In this document: in pieces, positions 49,327 to 57,388 of the stretch | How positions within the stretch are numbered: the stretch's first letter is position 1 | Layout of the letters: the number at the start of each line of letters is the position of its first letter | DNA from: CAZNSX01 sp964575845 | Lineage (GTDB): Bacteria > UBA8248 > CAZNSX01 | Assembly: GCA_964575845.1 (NCBI GenBank) | Contig: CAZNSX010000008.1 | Location: 124,001-188,000 of the forward strand | Direction of reading: 5' to 3' | Length of the DNA: 64,000 nucleotides | The notes under the pieces: generated by a model | The model's database searches: none | Told to the model about the DNA's origin: nothing | What the model saw: the letters and a program-made list of their open reading frames with translations, nothing else | Program-made: the position numbers and the translations under genes

Positions 49327-51975
49327 ATGAGGAGAAAGGGTGGATTCTCAAGAAGGAGTTTTATCAAAGGAGCGGCGGCGGCTGTCGCCTCGGGTACTGC
49401 CGTGGCGGGCGGGTTCTACAGGCCCGAGAAGGAGCTCTTCCGCTTCCAGCCGCTGGAAGCCGAGGCCCAGAAGCCTCTCAAGCTCGTTCCCAGCCAGTGC
49501 CCCTACTGCGGTATGGGCTGCCACACCTACTTCGTCGTGGAAAACGGCAAGATCATCTCCGCTGTGCCCGACAAGGACTCCCCCGTCAACATGGGTCTTC
49601 AGTGCATAAAGGGCCTCACCGCGGCCGAGGCCCTCTACGTGGACCGTCTGGACAAGGTCCTCGTGCGCAAGGATATCTCTAACCCCCTTACGGGGCATGT
49701 ATCAAAGACCAAGGGCCGCTTCGATGACGCTGTCTTCCGGGAGGCCACCTGGGAGGAGGCCGGCGAGCTCGTGGCCGAGATCATCACCGGAATCATCAAG
49801 AGAGACGGCGGAAACGCCATCGGCCTCTATGGCTCGGGCCAGCTCACAATGGAGGAGCAGTGGCTTGAGAATCAATTCATGAAAGGGGTCATCCAGTCGA
49901 ACACCATCGAGGCGAATGCCCGCATGTGCATGACCTCGGCCGTAACGGGCTACTTCGCCACCTTCGGCTCCGACACCCCTCCCTCCTGCTATGCCGACAT
50001 CGAGCTGGCGGACTTCATAAACCACTGGGGCCATAACGCCAGGGGTGCTCACCCAGTTCTCTTCTGGCGCGTCGCCGCCAGCAAGGAGAAGCACAACATC
50101 CCTACGATGGTTGTCGACCCGCGCTACACGGGCACAATGGCGGGCTACGCCCAGATTAACCCGGCCAATAGCCTGAGCATCACGCTCAGGCCGAACGGCG
50201 ACATCTCACTTGCGAACGCCATCGCCCACGTGCTCCTCAAGGAATACCCCAGGGCCGTGGACGACTCGTTCATCCGGCAGAACACCGAGGGCTTCGAGGA
50301 TTACCGCCACGGAATAACCTCCCGCTACAGCCCCGAGCAGGTCATAGACAGGACGGGAATAGCCCCTCAGCTCGTCAAGCGGATCGCCCAGACCTGGGCC
50401 GAGGCCACGCTGCGGGGAAGGGAGAGGGGAAAGGGCGGAGTTCTCAGCTTCTGGGGCATCGGCTTCAACCAGTCCATCCACGGCCAACACCGGACCATAA
50501 GTATCGTCAACCTTCACCTGCTCACGGGAAACGTGGGCCGGCCGGGCTGCGGGCCTTTCTCAATGACGGGCCAGCCGAACGCGATGAGCGAGCGACTGAT
50601 GGGTGGCCTCACCGGACGCCTCCCCTTCAACCAGGGGATAGAAAATGCCCCCCACCGCGACCAGATTGCCCTCGCCTGGGGGGTCCCACCCGAGCGCCTG
50701 GCAGAGACCGCGGCCCAGCCCAACAAGGGGTATGCCATAGGAATGATGGAGAGGGCCCTCAAGGGGGAGGTTCAAGCCATCTTCTTCAAGTACGCCACTC
50801 ATATAGACCTGCCCGAGGTAAAGACCCTAGTGAGGCCCGCCATCACCCGGACCTTCACCATCAGCACCGAGGCCTACCGCCACGCCCCGAACCTGCTCTA
50901 TTCAGATGTCGTGTTCCCCGCGGCCACCCTCGGAGAGAAGTGGGGCGTTTACCAGAACTCCGAGCGGCGGATCTACGTCACCGACAAGGCCGTCGAAGGC
51001 CCCCCCAATACCAGGTCAGACCTCGACATAACGATCGACGAGGGAAAAAGGATGGCCGCCAAGCTCGGCCTCGACCCCGAAAAGGTTTTCCCCTACAGGA
51101 AGCGGCCCGACGGAACCTATGATGCCGAGGAGGTCTTCCGAAATATCTGCCGGGCCAGCCGGGGAAGCGACGCCGACCTGAGCGGCATCCTCGATGTGGA
51201 AGCAAGGGACAAGGTCTCCCCCTATGAGCAGATCCGGAAGCTGAAGGGCATCCAGTGGCCCGCTCCCACTTACGGCATCGCCAAGGCCGGAGGTGCGCCC
51301 CGCCGCTTCATGGACCAGGAGAAGTGGGTGGGCAAACCTTACGGGAATTTCCGCACCAAGAGCGGGCAGGCCCGTTTCAAGATCTGCGAGCAGGACTATT
51401 CGCGGGCTCGTGAGATCCTGGCCAAGCTAGACAAGGTGGGGAAGGACCCCGGCTTCTTCGTGATCGACCACCTGGACGTCCTGGTGGAGATGCGGGATAA
51501 CGCACTCACCCCGGAGCTCCCTGATTTTGAATATCTGGGAAGGTCCATAGAAGAGTCGAAAAAAGAAGATAAATACCCCTTCTGGCTCAATCTGGGCATA
51601 GTTTTCGAGCACTTCCACACTTCAAAGACCATCCGTTCGGCCACCACGCGAAAGCTGGTGCCCGAGCAGTATGTGGAAATGCATCCCAACGATGCCGAAA
51701 GCCTCGGGGTAAGGGATGGCGAGTGGGTGAAGGTTGTCACCCCCCGGGGGAGCTACCAGGCCCGTGTTAGCATCGGGGTCAAGAGTTCGGTCAAGCCCGC
51801 CCGCAACAAGGTCCTGCAGGGCCAGCTCTTCTCGCCCTGGAACCTCTCGGTCGCGGATAGCGCCGACCCTGAGAAGAACCGATGGCTCGTTAATGAAACC
51901 TCGCACAGGGCCTTTGACCCGGTCTCGGGTCAGGCTGACTACAAGCACCTTAAGGCGAGAATAGAGCACATCTGA
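49327..51975 (+). CDS. napA: NapA-like periplasmic molybdopterin oxidoreductase (nitrate reductase family)
   Basis: An 882-residue molybdoenzyme from ATG 49327 (AGAGGAAGTG upstream); a start at 49309 is less likely. A Tat signal reads SRRSFIKGAAAAVASG. The [4Fe-4S] ligands are CPYCGMGC with a downstream Cys (GLQCIKG). NARMCMTSAVTGY carries the Cys that ligates molybdenum in the Nap family, and GQPNAMSER and WGVYQNSERR fit the bis-MGD pocket. The enzyme probably reduces nitrate in the periplasm, though a different oxyanion cannot be excluded. It lies between a diheme cytochrome c and NapG/NapH-like genes. No napD chaperone, napB or napC is present in the operon. Confidence 0.8.
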   Translation: MRRKGGFSRRSFIKGAAAAVASGTAVAGGFYRPEKELFRFQPLEAEAQKPLKLVPSQCPYCGMGCHTYFVVENGKIISAVPDKDSPVNMGLQCIKGLTAAEALYVDRLDKVLVRKDISNPLTGHVSKTKGRFDDAVFREATWEEAGELVAEIITGIIKRDGGNAIGLYGSGQLTMEEQWLENQFMKGVIQSNTIEANARMCMTSAVTGYFATFGSDTPPSCYADIELADFINHWGHNARGAHPVLFWRVAASKEKHNIPTMVVDPRYTGTMAGYAQINPANSLSITLRPNGDISLANAIAHVLLKEYPRAVDDSFIRQNTEGFEDYRHGITSRYSPEQVIDRTGIAPQLVKRIAQTWAEATLRGRERGKGGVLSFWGIGFNQSIHGQHRTISIVNLHLLTGNVGRPGCGPFSMTGQPNAMSERLMGGLTGRLPFNQGIENAPHRDQIALAWGVPPERLAETAAQPNKGYAIGMMERALKGEVQAIFFKYATHIDLPEVKTLVRPAITRTFTISTEAYRHAPNLLYSDVVFPAATLGEKWGVYQNSERRIYVTDKAVEGPPNTRSDLDITIDEGKRMAAKLGLDPEKVFPYRKRPDGTYDAEEVFRNICRASRGSDADLSGILDVEARDKVSPYEQIRKLKGIQWPAPTYGIAKAGGAPRRFMDQEKWVGKPYGNFRTKSGQARFKICEQDYSRAREILAKLDKVGKDPGFFVIDHLDVLVEMRDNALTPELPDFEYLGRSIEESKKEDKYPFWLNLGIVFEHFHTSKTIRSATTRKLVPEQYVEMHPNDAESLGVRDGEWVKVVTPRGSYQARVSIGVKSSVKPARNKVLQGQLFSPWNLSVADSADPEKNRWLVNETSHRAFDPVSGQADYKHLKARIEHI

Positions 51976-52008
51976 CTTGCAGGAGGGTCCCTTTCGGGGG
52001 CCCTCCCA

Positions 52009-52617
52009 GTGGAGAAGCCGGAGGTGAGGGAGGGAAATCGCCTCAGCCGGAGAAGGTTCCTCGGCCTGGGCCTCTTTGCATTCTCTTCCGCCGCCCTCCC
52101 GCTTGGGCTCAAGCTCGGGGACCGCCCCCTGCGGGCTCCCACCTTGAGGCCGCCGGGCGCGCTTGCGGAGGAAGAGTTCCTGAGGCGCTGCATTCGATGC
52201 TTCAGGTGCGGGGAAGTCTGCCCGAATGCCGCCATTCGATTCATGGGCCTTGAGGAGGGGCTCAAGCTCTACCAGACGCCCTACATAAGGCCAAGGGAGC
52301 AGGGCTGTATGCTCTGCATGAAATGCACCGCGGTCTGCCCCACAGGAGCTCTTGAGAGGATAGAGAAGAGCGAGGAGGAGATTCTCTCCAGAGTGCGGAT
52401 GGGAAAGGCTCGGCTCTATAAAGGCATGTGTTTCTCCTATAACGGGAGGACCTGCGGCGTGTGCTACAGGGCGTGTCCCTTTCCGGGAGTTGCGATGAAG
52501 ATAAAGACCTTCGAAAGGCCCGAGGTGCTGGAGAAGTGCGTCGGCTGCGGCCTCTGCGAGAGGGCCTGCATCCACATCCCCCAGGCTATAAGGATAGAGC
52601 CCAGAGGCAAGAGCTGA
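52009..52617 (+). CDS. napG: NapG-like ferredoxin
   Basis: A 202-residue protein with a Tat-type start (RLSRRRFLGLGLFAFSSAAL) and four Cys clusters for [4Fe-4S]: CIRCFRCGEVCP, CMLCMKCTAVCP, CGVCYRACP and CVGCGLCERAC. This is the NapG pattern; NapG takes electrons from the membrane protein NapH in quinol oxidation. The GTG at 52009 gives a normal length, and a second GTG at 52024 is possible. It is followed by the napH-like gene after one base, so the two are co-translated. Both cofactors and export signal are intact. Confidence 0.85.
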   Translation: MEKPEVREGNRLSRRRFLGLGLFAFSSAALPLGLKLGDRPLRAPTLRPPGALAEEEFLRRCIRCFRCGEVCPNAAIRFMGLEEGLKLYQTPYIRPREQGCMLCMKCTAVCPTGALERIEKSEEEILSRVRMGKARLYKGMCFSYNGRTCGVCYRACPFPGVAMKIKTFERPEVLEKCVGCGLCERACIHIPQAIRIEPRGKS

Positions 52618-52618
52618 G

Positions 52619-54103
52619 ATGACACAGGCCCTCAGAAGAATCATTCAGGCCTTCTTCTTGCTCCTCATCCTGATTCTCCCCCTGCTGGGTCTCGCAGCCG
52701 CGCTCTACCAGGCCTATGGGCCACACGGGGGGCACTTGGCCTGGGTTGCGGGAGGAAGGGGCCACTGGCTTCTGCACGGGGCTCTTGAGAAGCTCTCAGA
52801 GCTTGGGTTTGAACCTTCGGCCCTGGCCGAGAGCTTTACCGGTACCCTCTGGTCTCTCAGGCTCTTTGGCCTTGAGATCGCAGACCCACTGGCAGCCCTT
52901 TCCTTCGTGCTCTCGGCTAGGGACATATATGCGCCCCTCCTGGCCGCCGTGGTCATTCCCCTGGGCCTGGCCTTCCTCATGGGGAGGGCCTTCTGCGGCT
53001 GGGCCTGTCCGGTGAATACCCTGGGGGAGGTTGCCCATGGGCTGAGAGCGCGGCTCGAAGAGAAGGGGCTTCTGAGCCCTTATGACTTCAGCTTCAGCCG
53101 GAGCAATAAGTACTACCTCCTCCTGGCGGGGCTCGCTGCGACATTCCTTTCGGGCTATTCGCTAATTCATCTCCTCTTGCCCTATCTGGCCCTGGGCCGC
53201 GGGGTTTTCCTCTACGTATTCTTCGGTAGCCTTTCCTTTGCTCTGGCTCTTCCCCTGGGCATTCTGCTCTTCGAGTTCTTCATATCCAGGAGAGCCTGGT
53301 GCCGGTACTTTTGCCCTGCGGGCGGGCTCTTGGCCCTCATCGGGCGGGTGAGCCTCCTCAGGGTCGAAGGAAAGGAAAATATGAGGTGTCCCCCTTCGTG
53401 TGTGAGCTGCCTCGAGAGTTGCGGAATGGGCCTCAACCCCCGAGCGGAGCGCCTCTGGCCGGAGTGCCACTTCTGCCTCCGCTGCATCTCCCGCTGCCCG
53501 AAATCTTTCATAGGGGTGCGCGTGGCCCCCATAAGCCGCGTGGCCCTGGCTGCTCTGGCCCTCTTATCGGTGATCTTCCTCAGCTTCTCACTGGCACGGG
53601 CCCATCACATCATGGGTCTCCCCCACTACGGCTATGCCGATAACTACCCACAGGTTCCCTCGAAGGAATATGTGCTGCGCGAGGGCCCCTACAGCGTCTA
53701 TGCTGTGAGCTTTTTCTTCGAGGGGCTCCACCGGGAAAAGTCTACCTCCCCCGATGACGTGCAGCTCTACGTGGCCATCCATGATGAGCGGCAAGAGAAG
53801 CCTTACAAGGGTCCCCTCACAATAGAGCTTAGGGATGGTGCCTCACTGCTTGCCGCCTACAGGCGGGAAAAGCCCGATGAGGAGAGCACCTACCGGGCCA
53901 GGTACGCTCTGCCTCCTGGCCTGCGGGAGCTCGGACTAAGGGTCCTTTGGAGTGAGGGGGAGGGGAGGAGGAGCGTGAGCTTCCACATTGAGCTAGAGCG
54001 CGGGGGCTTTCCCTGGCGCGCGGTCCTGGTTGTGGGATTGATCGTCGCTGGGGCCCTTGCTCTCCTTCTCTTCTGGAGGAGGGCGCTCGTACGTGCGGCT
54101 TAG
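52619..54103 (+). CDS. napH: NapH-like polyferredoxin with extra C-terminal periplasmic domain
   Basis: A 494-residue membrane protein, much longer than the usual ~290 residues of NapH. The N-terminal half has about four helices with FCGWACPVNTLG and RYFCPAGGLL, the CxxxCP motifs of the NapH/NosR family. CPPSCVSCLESCG and CHFCLRCISRCP then bind two [4Fe-4S] clusters on the cytoplasmic side. After another helix comes AHHIMGLPHYGYADNYPQ and an all-beta stretch of about 150 residues (VYAVSFFFEG, LYVAIHDE), like FixH/YtkA-type beta-sandwiches, then a last helix. It should oxidise quinol and pass electrons to NapG; the extra domain may contact a periplasmic partner. Confidence 0.82.
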   Translation: MTQALRRIIQAFFLLLILILPLLGLAAALYQAYGPHGGHLAWVAGGRGHWLLHGALEKLSELGFEPSALAESFTGTLWSLRLFGLEIADPLAALSFVLSARDIYAPLLAAVVIPLGLAFLMGRAFCGWACPVNTLGEVAHGLRARLEEKGLLSPYDFSFSRSNKYYLLLAGLAATFLSGYSLIHLLLPYLALGRGVFLYVFFGSLSFALALPLGILLFEFFISRRAWCRYFCPAGGLLALIGRVSLLRVEGKENMRCPPSCVSCLESCGMGLNPRAERLWPECHFCLRCISRCPKSFIGVRVAPISRVALAALALLSVIFLSFSLARAHHIMGLPHYGYADNYPQVPSKEYVLREGPYSVYAVSFFFEGLHREKSTSPDDVQLYVAIHDERQEKPYKGPLTIELRDGASLLAAYRREKPDEESTYRARYALPPGLRELGLRVLWSEGEGRRSVSFHIELERGGFPWRAVLVVGLIVAGALALLLFWRRALVRAA

Positions 54104-54130
54104 TCCTCCTCCAGACGAAGGGAACCTGAG

Positions 54131-54703
54131 GTGAAGAGAAGGGAGTTTCTCCAGGGGGGCTTTCTTAAACTTGCCCGCTCTTTTAGGGAGGGCGCAGAGG
54201 GGAAGCTGCGAGACCGCTTCCGCTTCCCCTGCCTCAGGCCGCCTGGGGCCATCGAGGAGGGGGAATTTCTTGAGCGGTGCCTCCCCTCCTGCGACCTCTG
54301 CGCTGAGGCATGCCCGCATGGGGCCATAAAGCCGGCGCCGGATGGGTTCGGCCTCCGGGCGGGCACCCCTTTCATTGAGCCCGGCGAGGCCCCCTGCTAC
54401 CTCTGCCCTGAGCTTCCCTGCATAAAGGCCTGCCCCACAGGAGCCCTCGTTCCTCAGGAGAGGGAAAAGGTGCGCCTGGGAAGGGCCAGGGTCTTCCGGG
54501 AGAGCTGCCTGAGCTGGCGGAGGCATGACTTCGACTGCAGCTATTGCTATGAGCACTGCCCGCTGAAGGGGCGGGCCATTCGGATGACCTCAAGAGCTGG
54601 CCCGATAGTGGATGGCGATAGGTGCGCGGGCTGCGGAGTCTGTCAATACATCTGCGTAACAAACCCCCCTTCCATAATGGTCGAGCCCCGACGGGGCAGC
54701 TGA
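54131..54703 (+). CDS. NapF/NapG-like ferredoxin
   Basis: A 190-residue four-cluster ferredoxin-like protein from GTG 54131. Cys groups are CLPSCDLCAEACP, CYLCPELPCIKACP, CSYCYEHCP and CAGCGVCQYIC. The N-terminus KRREFLQGGFLKLARSF looks like a degenerate twin-arginine region with KRR, but there is no hydrophobic segment, so the protein may stay in the cytoplasm as NapF does. NapF is thought to help mature NapA. It is the last gene of the Nap-like operon. Confidence 0.78.
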   Translation: MKRREFLQGGFLKLARSFREGAEGKLRDRFRFPCLRPPGAIEEGEFLERCLPSCDLCAEACPHGAIKPAPDGFGLRAGTPFIEPGEAPCYLCPELPCIKACPTGALVPQEREKVRLGRARVFRESCLSWRRHDFDCSYCYEHCPLKGRAIRMTSRAGPIVDGDRCAGCGVCQYICVTNPPSIMVEPRRGS

Positions 54704-54707
54704 CGCT

Positions 54708-54745
54708 TATTCCACCCTGAAGCTTTCTAAGGAATAGATCTTTTT
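54708..54745 (+). terminator. Possible terminator after the Nap-like operon
   Basis: TATTCC (54708-54713) and GGAATA (54731-54736) can pair around a 17-base loop, followed by GATC and five Ts. The stem is short, so this is a weak call. Confidence 0.35.
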
Positions 54746-54786
54746 CGAGCAGGTTTTCTTGAGGGAACGGAAGGACGTCTAATTAC

Positions 54787-54815
54787 TTGAAGAAAAAAGA
54801 ATAAATTTATATTAT
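54787..54815 (+). promoter_or_regulatory. Sigma70 promoter of the class III cyclase
   Basis: TTGAAG (54787-54792), a 17-bp A/T-rich spacer and TATTAT (54810-54815) lie 36 bases before the cyclase ATG. The AT-rich spacer stands out from the GC-rich surroundings. Confidence 0.65.
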
Positions 54816-54850
54816 TTTATGAGGGTCAAGCATTAATTAAGGGGAAGGAT

Positions 54851-56218
54851 ATGTCCAAAATCTTCGCGAAGCTTAGGGGCCACGCCACTAACCTCATAGG
54901 TGGGCTCGGCTCCCACGGGGGCTTGATCCTCATCTCCATCGTCGTCCTCGGGGCGGTTCTCGCCGTGAACACCTACACCGCCATCCAGCGGCAGAGGGAG
55001 TTCATGCGAACCCGTCTCCTGCAGAAGGGCATAAGTATTGCCCAATCGCTTGAGGCCGGAACGCGCATGGGGCGCAGGATGAGCTCGGCGGAGGATATAT
55101 TCAAGAGCCTGCTTGAAGAGCTGGCGAAGGCTGAAGGGGTAGCATTTATCGCGCTGGTAAGCAAGGAAGGGAAGTTCGTGGCTCACAGCCGCCCGGAGCT
55201 CGTGGGAAGCCCTCTCTCTTTGGCTGGGTACGAGGAGCGCCTGCGGATGGGCGAGGCCAAGCTGCTCGGCCCCGGAAACAGGGCGGAGCTTTTCATGGCA
55301 ATGGTACCCTTCAACCACTTCCGTTTCGAGCCCCCGCCAGGGATGGAAGCAAGGGGCATGATGCCCATGAGGGCTTCCGCATTTCCTCTGGAAGAGGGGT
55401 TGAGGGTAGCGGTCGGGCTTGAGGGGAAGCTTTTGGAGAAGGACCGGGCCAGCATCCATCGCGAGATTTACCTCACCGCCGCTTTACTTCTGCTCCTGGG
55501 TTCCGCGGCCATCTACTTCTCCTTCCTGGCCCGGCGGTATGCCGCCGCCCGCCTGAGCGTGGGAAGGCTCGAGAGGGTGAAGGCCGAGATGGGCAAGTTC
55601 CTTCCCAGGGCCGTGAGCGGCCTGATCGAGAAGGACCCCGAGGGAGCCTCACTTGAAAAACGCGAGGCCGACCTCTCGGTAATGTTCCTGGACTTGGCCG
55701 GTTACTCCAGGCTCAGCGAGAAGCTCGAGCAGGGGGCCGTGAATGAGCTGGTTGAGCGCTATTTCTCAAGCTTTCTTGATTCCATCTATAGCCACGGCGG
55801 CGACATAAACGAGACCGCGGGCGACGGCCTCATGGCTCTTTTCCTCGCCGAGGATGAGAAAGAGCATGCGCTCTCGGCCGTGAGGGCGGCCCTGGCTGTT
55901 CGGGAGAGGCTCTCCAGGCTGAACCAAGAACTTCAGGGGGAGCTCTCGCCACTTGAGGTCAAGATAGGTATAAACTCGGGCCGGACCTTCCTGGGGTCGA
56001 CCCACTTCCGGGGGACGACGGGCGACCGCTTCACCTATACCGCCTCGGGGCCCGTGACGAACCTGGCCGCGAGGCTTGCGGACCTGGGCCAGACGGATGC
56101 CATCCTCCTCGGGCCCGAGACCGCGAGGCGGGTGAGAGGGGCCTTTCCCCTTGCAGGGCTCGGCGAGGTCTGCTTCAAGAATATAGCCGAGCCCGTCTCC
56201 GTCTTCAGGGTGGAATAA
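54851..56218 (+). CDS. Class III adenylate/guanylate cyclase with membrane sensor
   Basis: A 455-residue protein. Helix 1 (residues ~24-42, GLILISIVVLGAVLAV) and helix 2 (~208-226, LLLLLGSAAIYFSFLA) enclose an extracytoplasmic sensor domain of about 160 residues, of the four-helix or dCache kind. The C-terminal catalytic domain starts DLSVMFLDLAGYSRL with the first metal Asp, continues ETAGDGLMALF with the second, and ends with GPVTNLAARL, holding the transition-state Asn/Arg. It should make cAMP from ATP in response to an external signal. It follows the Nap-like operon but has its own promoter. No CRP-type regulator is in the window, though the FNR-type box nearby would be read by that superfamily. 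Confidence 0.88.
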   Translation: MSKIFAKLRGHATNLIGGLGSHGGLILISIVVLGAVLAVNTYTAIQRQREFMRTRLLQKGISIAQSLEAGTRMGRRMSSAEDIFKSLLEELAKAEGVAFIALVSKEGKFVAHSRPELVGSPLSLAGYEERLRMGEAKLLGPGNRAELFMAMVPFNHFRFEPPPGMEARGMMPMRASAFPLEEGLRVAVGLEGKLLEKDRASIHREIYLTAALLLLLGSAAIYFSFLARRYAAARLSVGRLERVKAEMGKFLPRAVSGLIEKDPEGASLEKREADLSVMFLDLAGYSRLSEKLEQGAVNELVERYFSSFLDSIYSHGGDINETAGDGLMALFLAEDEKEHALSAVRAALAVRERLSRLNQELQGELSPLEVKIGINSGRTFLGSTHFRGTTGDRFTYTASGPVTNLAARLADLGQTDAILLGPETARRVRGAFPLAGLGEVCFKNIAEPVSVFRVE

Positions 56219-56244
56219 AAGGAAGAAGCTCCCCCGCACCCCTC

Positions 56245-57321
56245 TTAAGCCCGGCCGGGCTTATTCTCCCATAGGGGGCAGGTGACAGGCTTCTCCTCAA
56301 AGTAGAGCCTGTGGCAGATGTTGCACCAAGTGCAGTATATGATATCCTCCCGCCTTCCCTCCCGGACCTTCAGGGGGAACTCTGGGTCGGCGAAAATAAC
56401 TCTTCCCAGGCCAACCAAGTCTGCCTTTCCCCCGGAGAGCACCCGCTCCGCCAGCTCAGGCGTTCCGAGCTTTCCCGCGGTTATCACGGGTACCTTCACC
56501 TCTTCCTTGATAGCCGCAGCCAGCTCCACGTTTGTGGCATCTGGGTACTGGGCGGGGGGCACACAGCGCTCGGCGCTGTAGGAGTTCCACGCGCCCGCAG
56601 GAGCGTCATCCACCCGGCCCCCGACCGATATGTCAAGGATGTCCACCCCAGCGGCCTCAAAGCGCCTGGCGATCTCCCGGCTCTGCTTAAGTGTGTTACC
56701 GCCCGTGACGAAATCGTCCCCGTTGAAGCGGCAGGCAATGAGGAAATCATCCCCGGTCTCTTTCCTCGCGCCCTCCACGACCTCAAGGGCGATCCGCATC
56801 CTCCTCTCCACTGAGCCGCCGTACTCGTCCCTTCTCCTGTTAGCCCGGCGGGAGAGAAAATCAGCAAGCGTGTAGAGATGGCACATGTGGTACTCCACCC
56901 CGTCGAATCCCGCCCGCCGGGTTCTCCGTGAGGCGGCGACGAAGTATCCCACTATCTCCTTTATCTCCCCGCGGGTGAAATCTGCGGGCTTCCGCCGGTC
57001 CTGAAGGTTCTCCTTATCCGCCACCTGAAAGATGGAGGCCACCCCCTCCCCCCTTATCCCGTCCGTGAGCTCCCTCAGGGTGGGGATGAATGAGTCGTCA
57101 TAGATGCCGAGGCCATAGGGGGTATATTTGGTCCTGGGGTTTACGCTCGCGGCCTCAAGTATGATGAGGCCAACGCCCCCTCTCGCCACCCTCAGGTAAA
57201 AATCCCGCTGACGCGGGGTCAGGTACCCCTCCCGCGTCGCCCAGTTAGTCTCGAAGGGCGCCATGACGAGCCGGTTCCTGAGCCTGACCCCCTTTATCTT
57301 AAGGGGCTCGAAGATGCGCAA
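56245..57321 (-). CDS. Old yellow enzyme-family NADH:flavin oxidoreductase with terminal Fe-S cysteines
   Basis: A 358-residue TIM-barrel flavoprotein. It begins FEPLKIKGVRLRNRLVMAPF; the active-site histidines are in YHMCHLYTLADFLS, and RRDEYGGSVERRMR is the classic family motif. The C-terminus has CTWCNICH and a later Cys (KPVTCPLW), the ligand pattern of the [4Fe-4S] cluster found in 2,4-dienoyl-CoA reductases and trimethylamine dehydrogenases. In those enzymes an FAD/NAD domain follows; here the protein ends right after the cysteines. It would use FMN and a cluster but need a separate electron donor. Substrate unknown. Same strand as the M24 peptidase, 67 bases downstream of it. Confidence 0.85.
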   Translation of the reverse strand: MRIFEPLKIKGVRLRNRLVMAPFETNWATREGYLTPRQRDFYLRVARGGVGLIILEAASVNPRTKYTPYGLGIYDDSFIPTLRELTDGIRGEGVASIFQVADKENLQDRRKPADFTRGEIKEIVGYFVAASRRTRRAGFDGVEYHMCHLYTLADFLSRRANRRRDEYGGSVERRMRIALEVVEGARKETGDDFLIACRFNGDDFVTGGNTLKQSREIARRFEAAGVDILDISVGGRVDDAPAGAWNSYSAERCVPPAQYPDATNVELAAAIKEEVKVPVITAGKLGTPELAERVLSGGKADLVGLGRVIFADPEFPLKVREGRREDIIYCTWCNICHRLYFEEKPVTCPLWENKPGRA

Positions 57322-57388
57322 GGCTTCTCCCTCCTCAGCCAGAAAATGGGGAGGGGAAACTCAGGCACCCCCTCCCCCTCGGGTCCTC

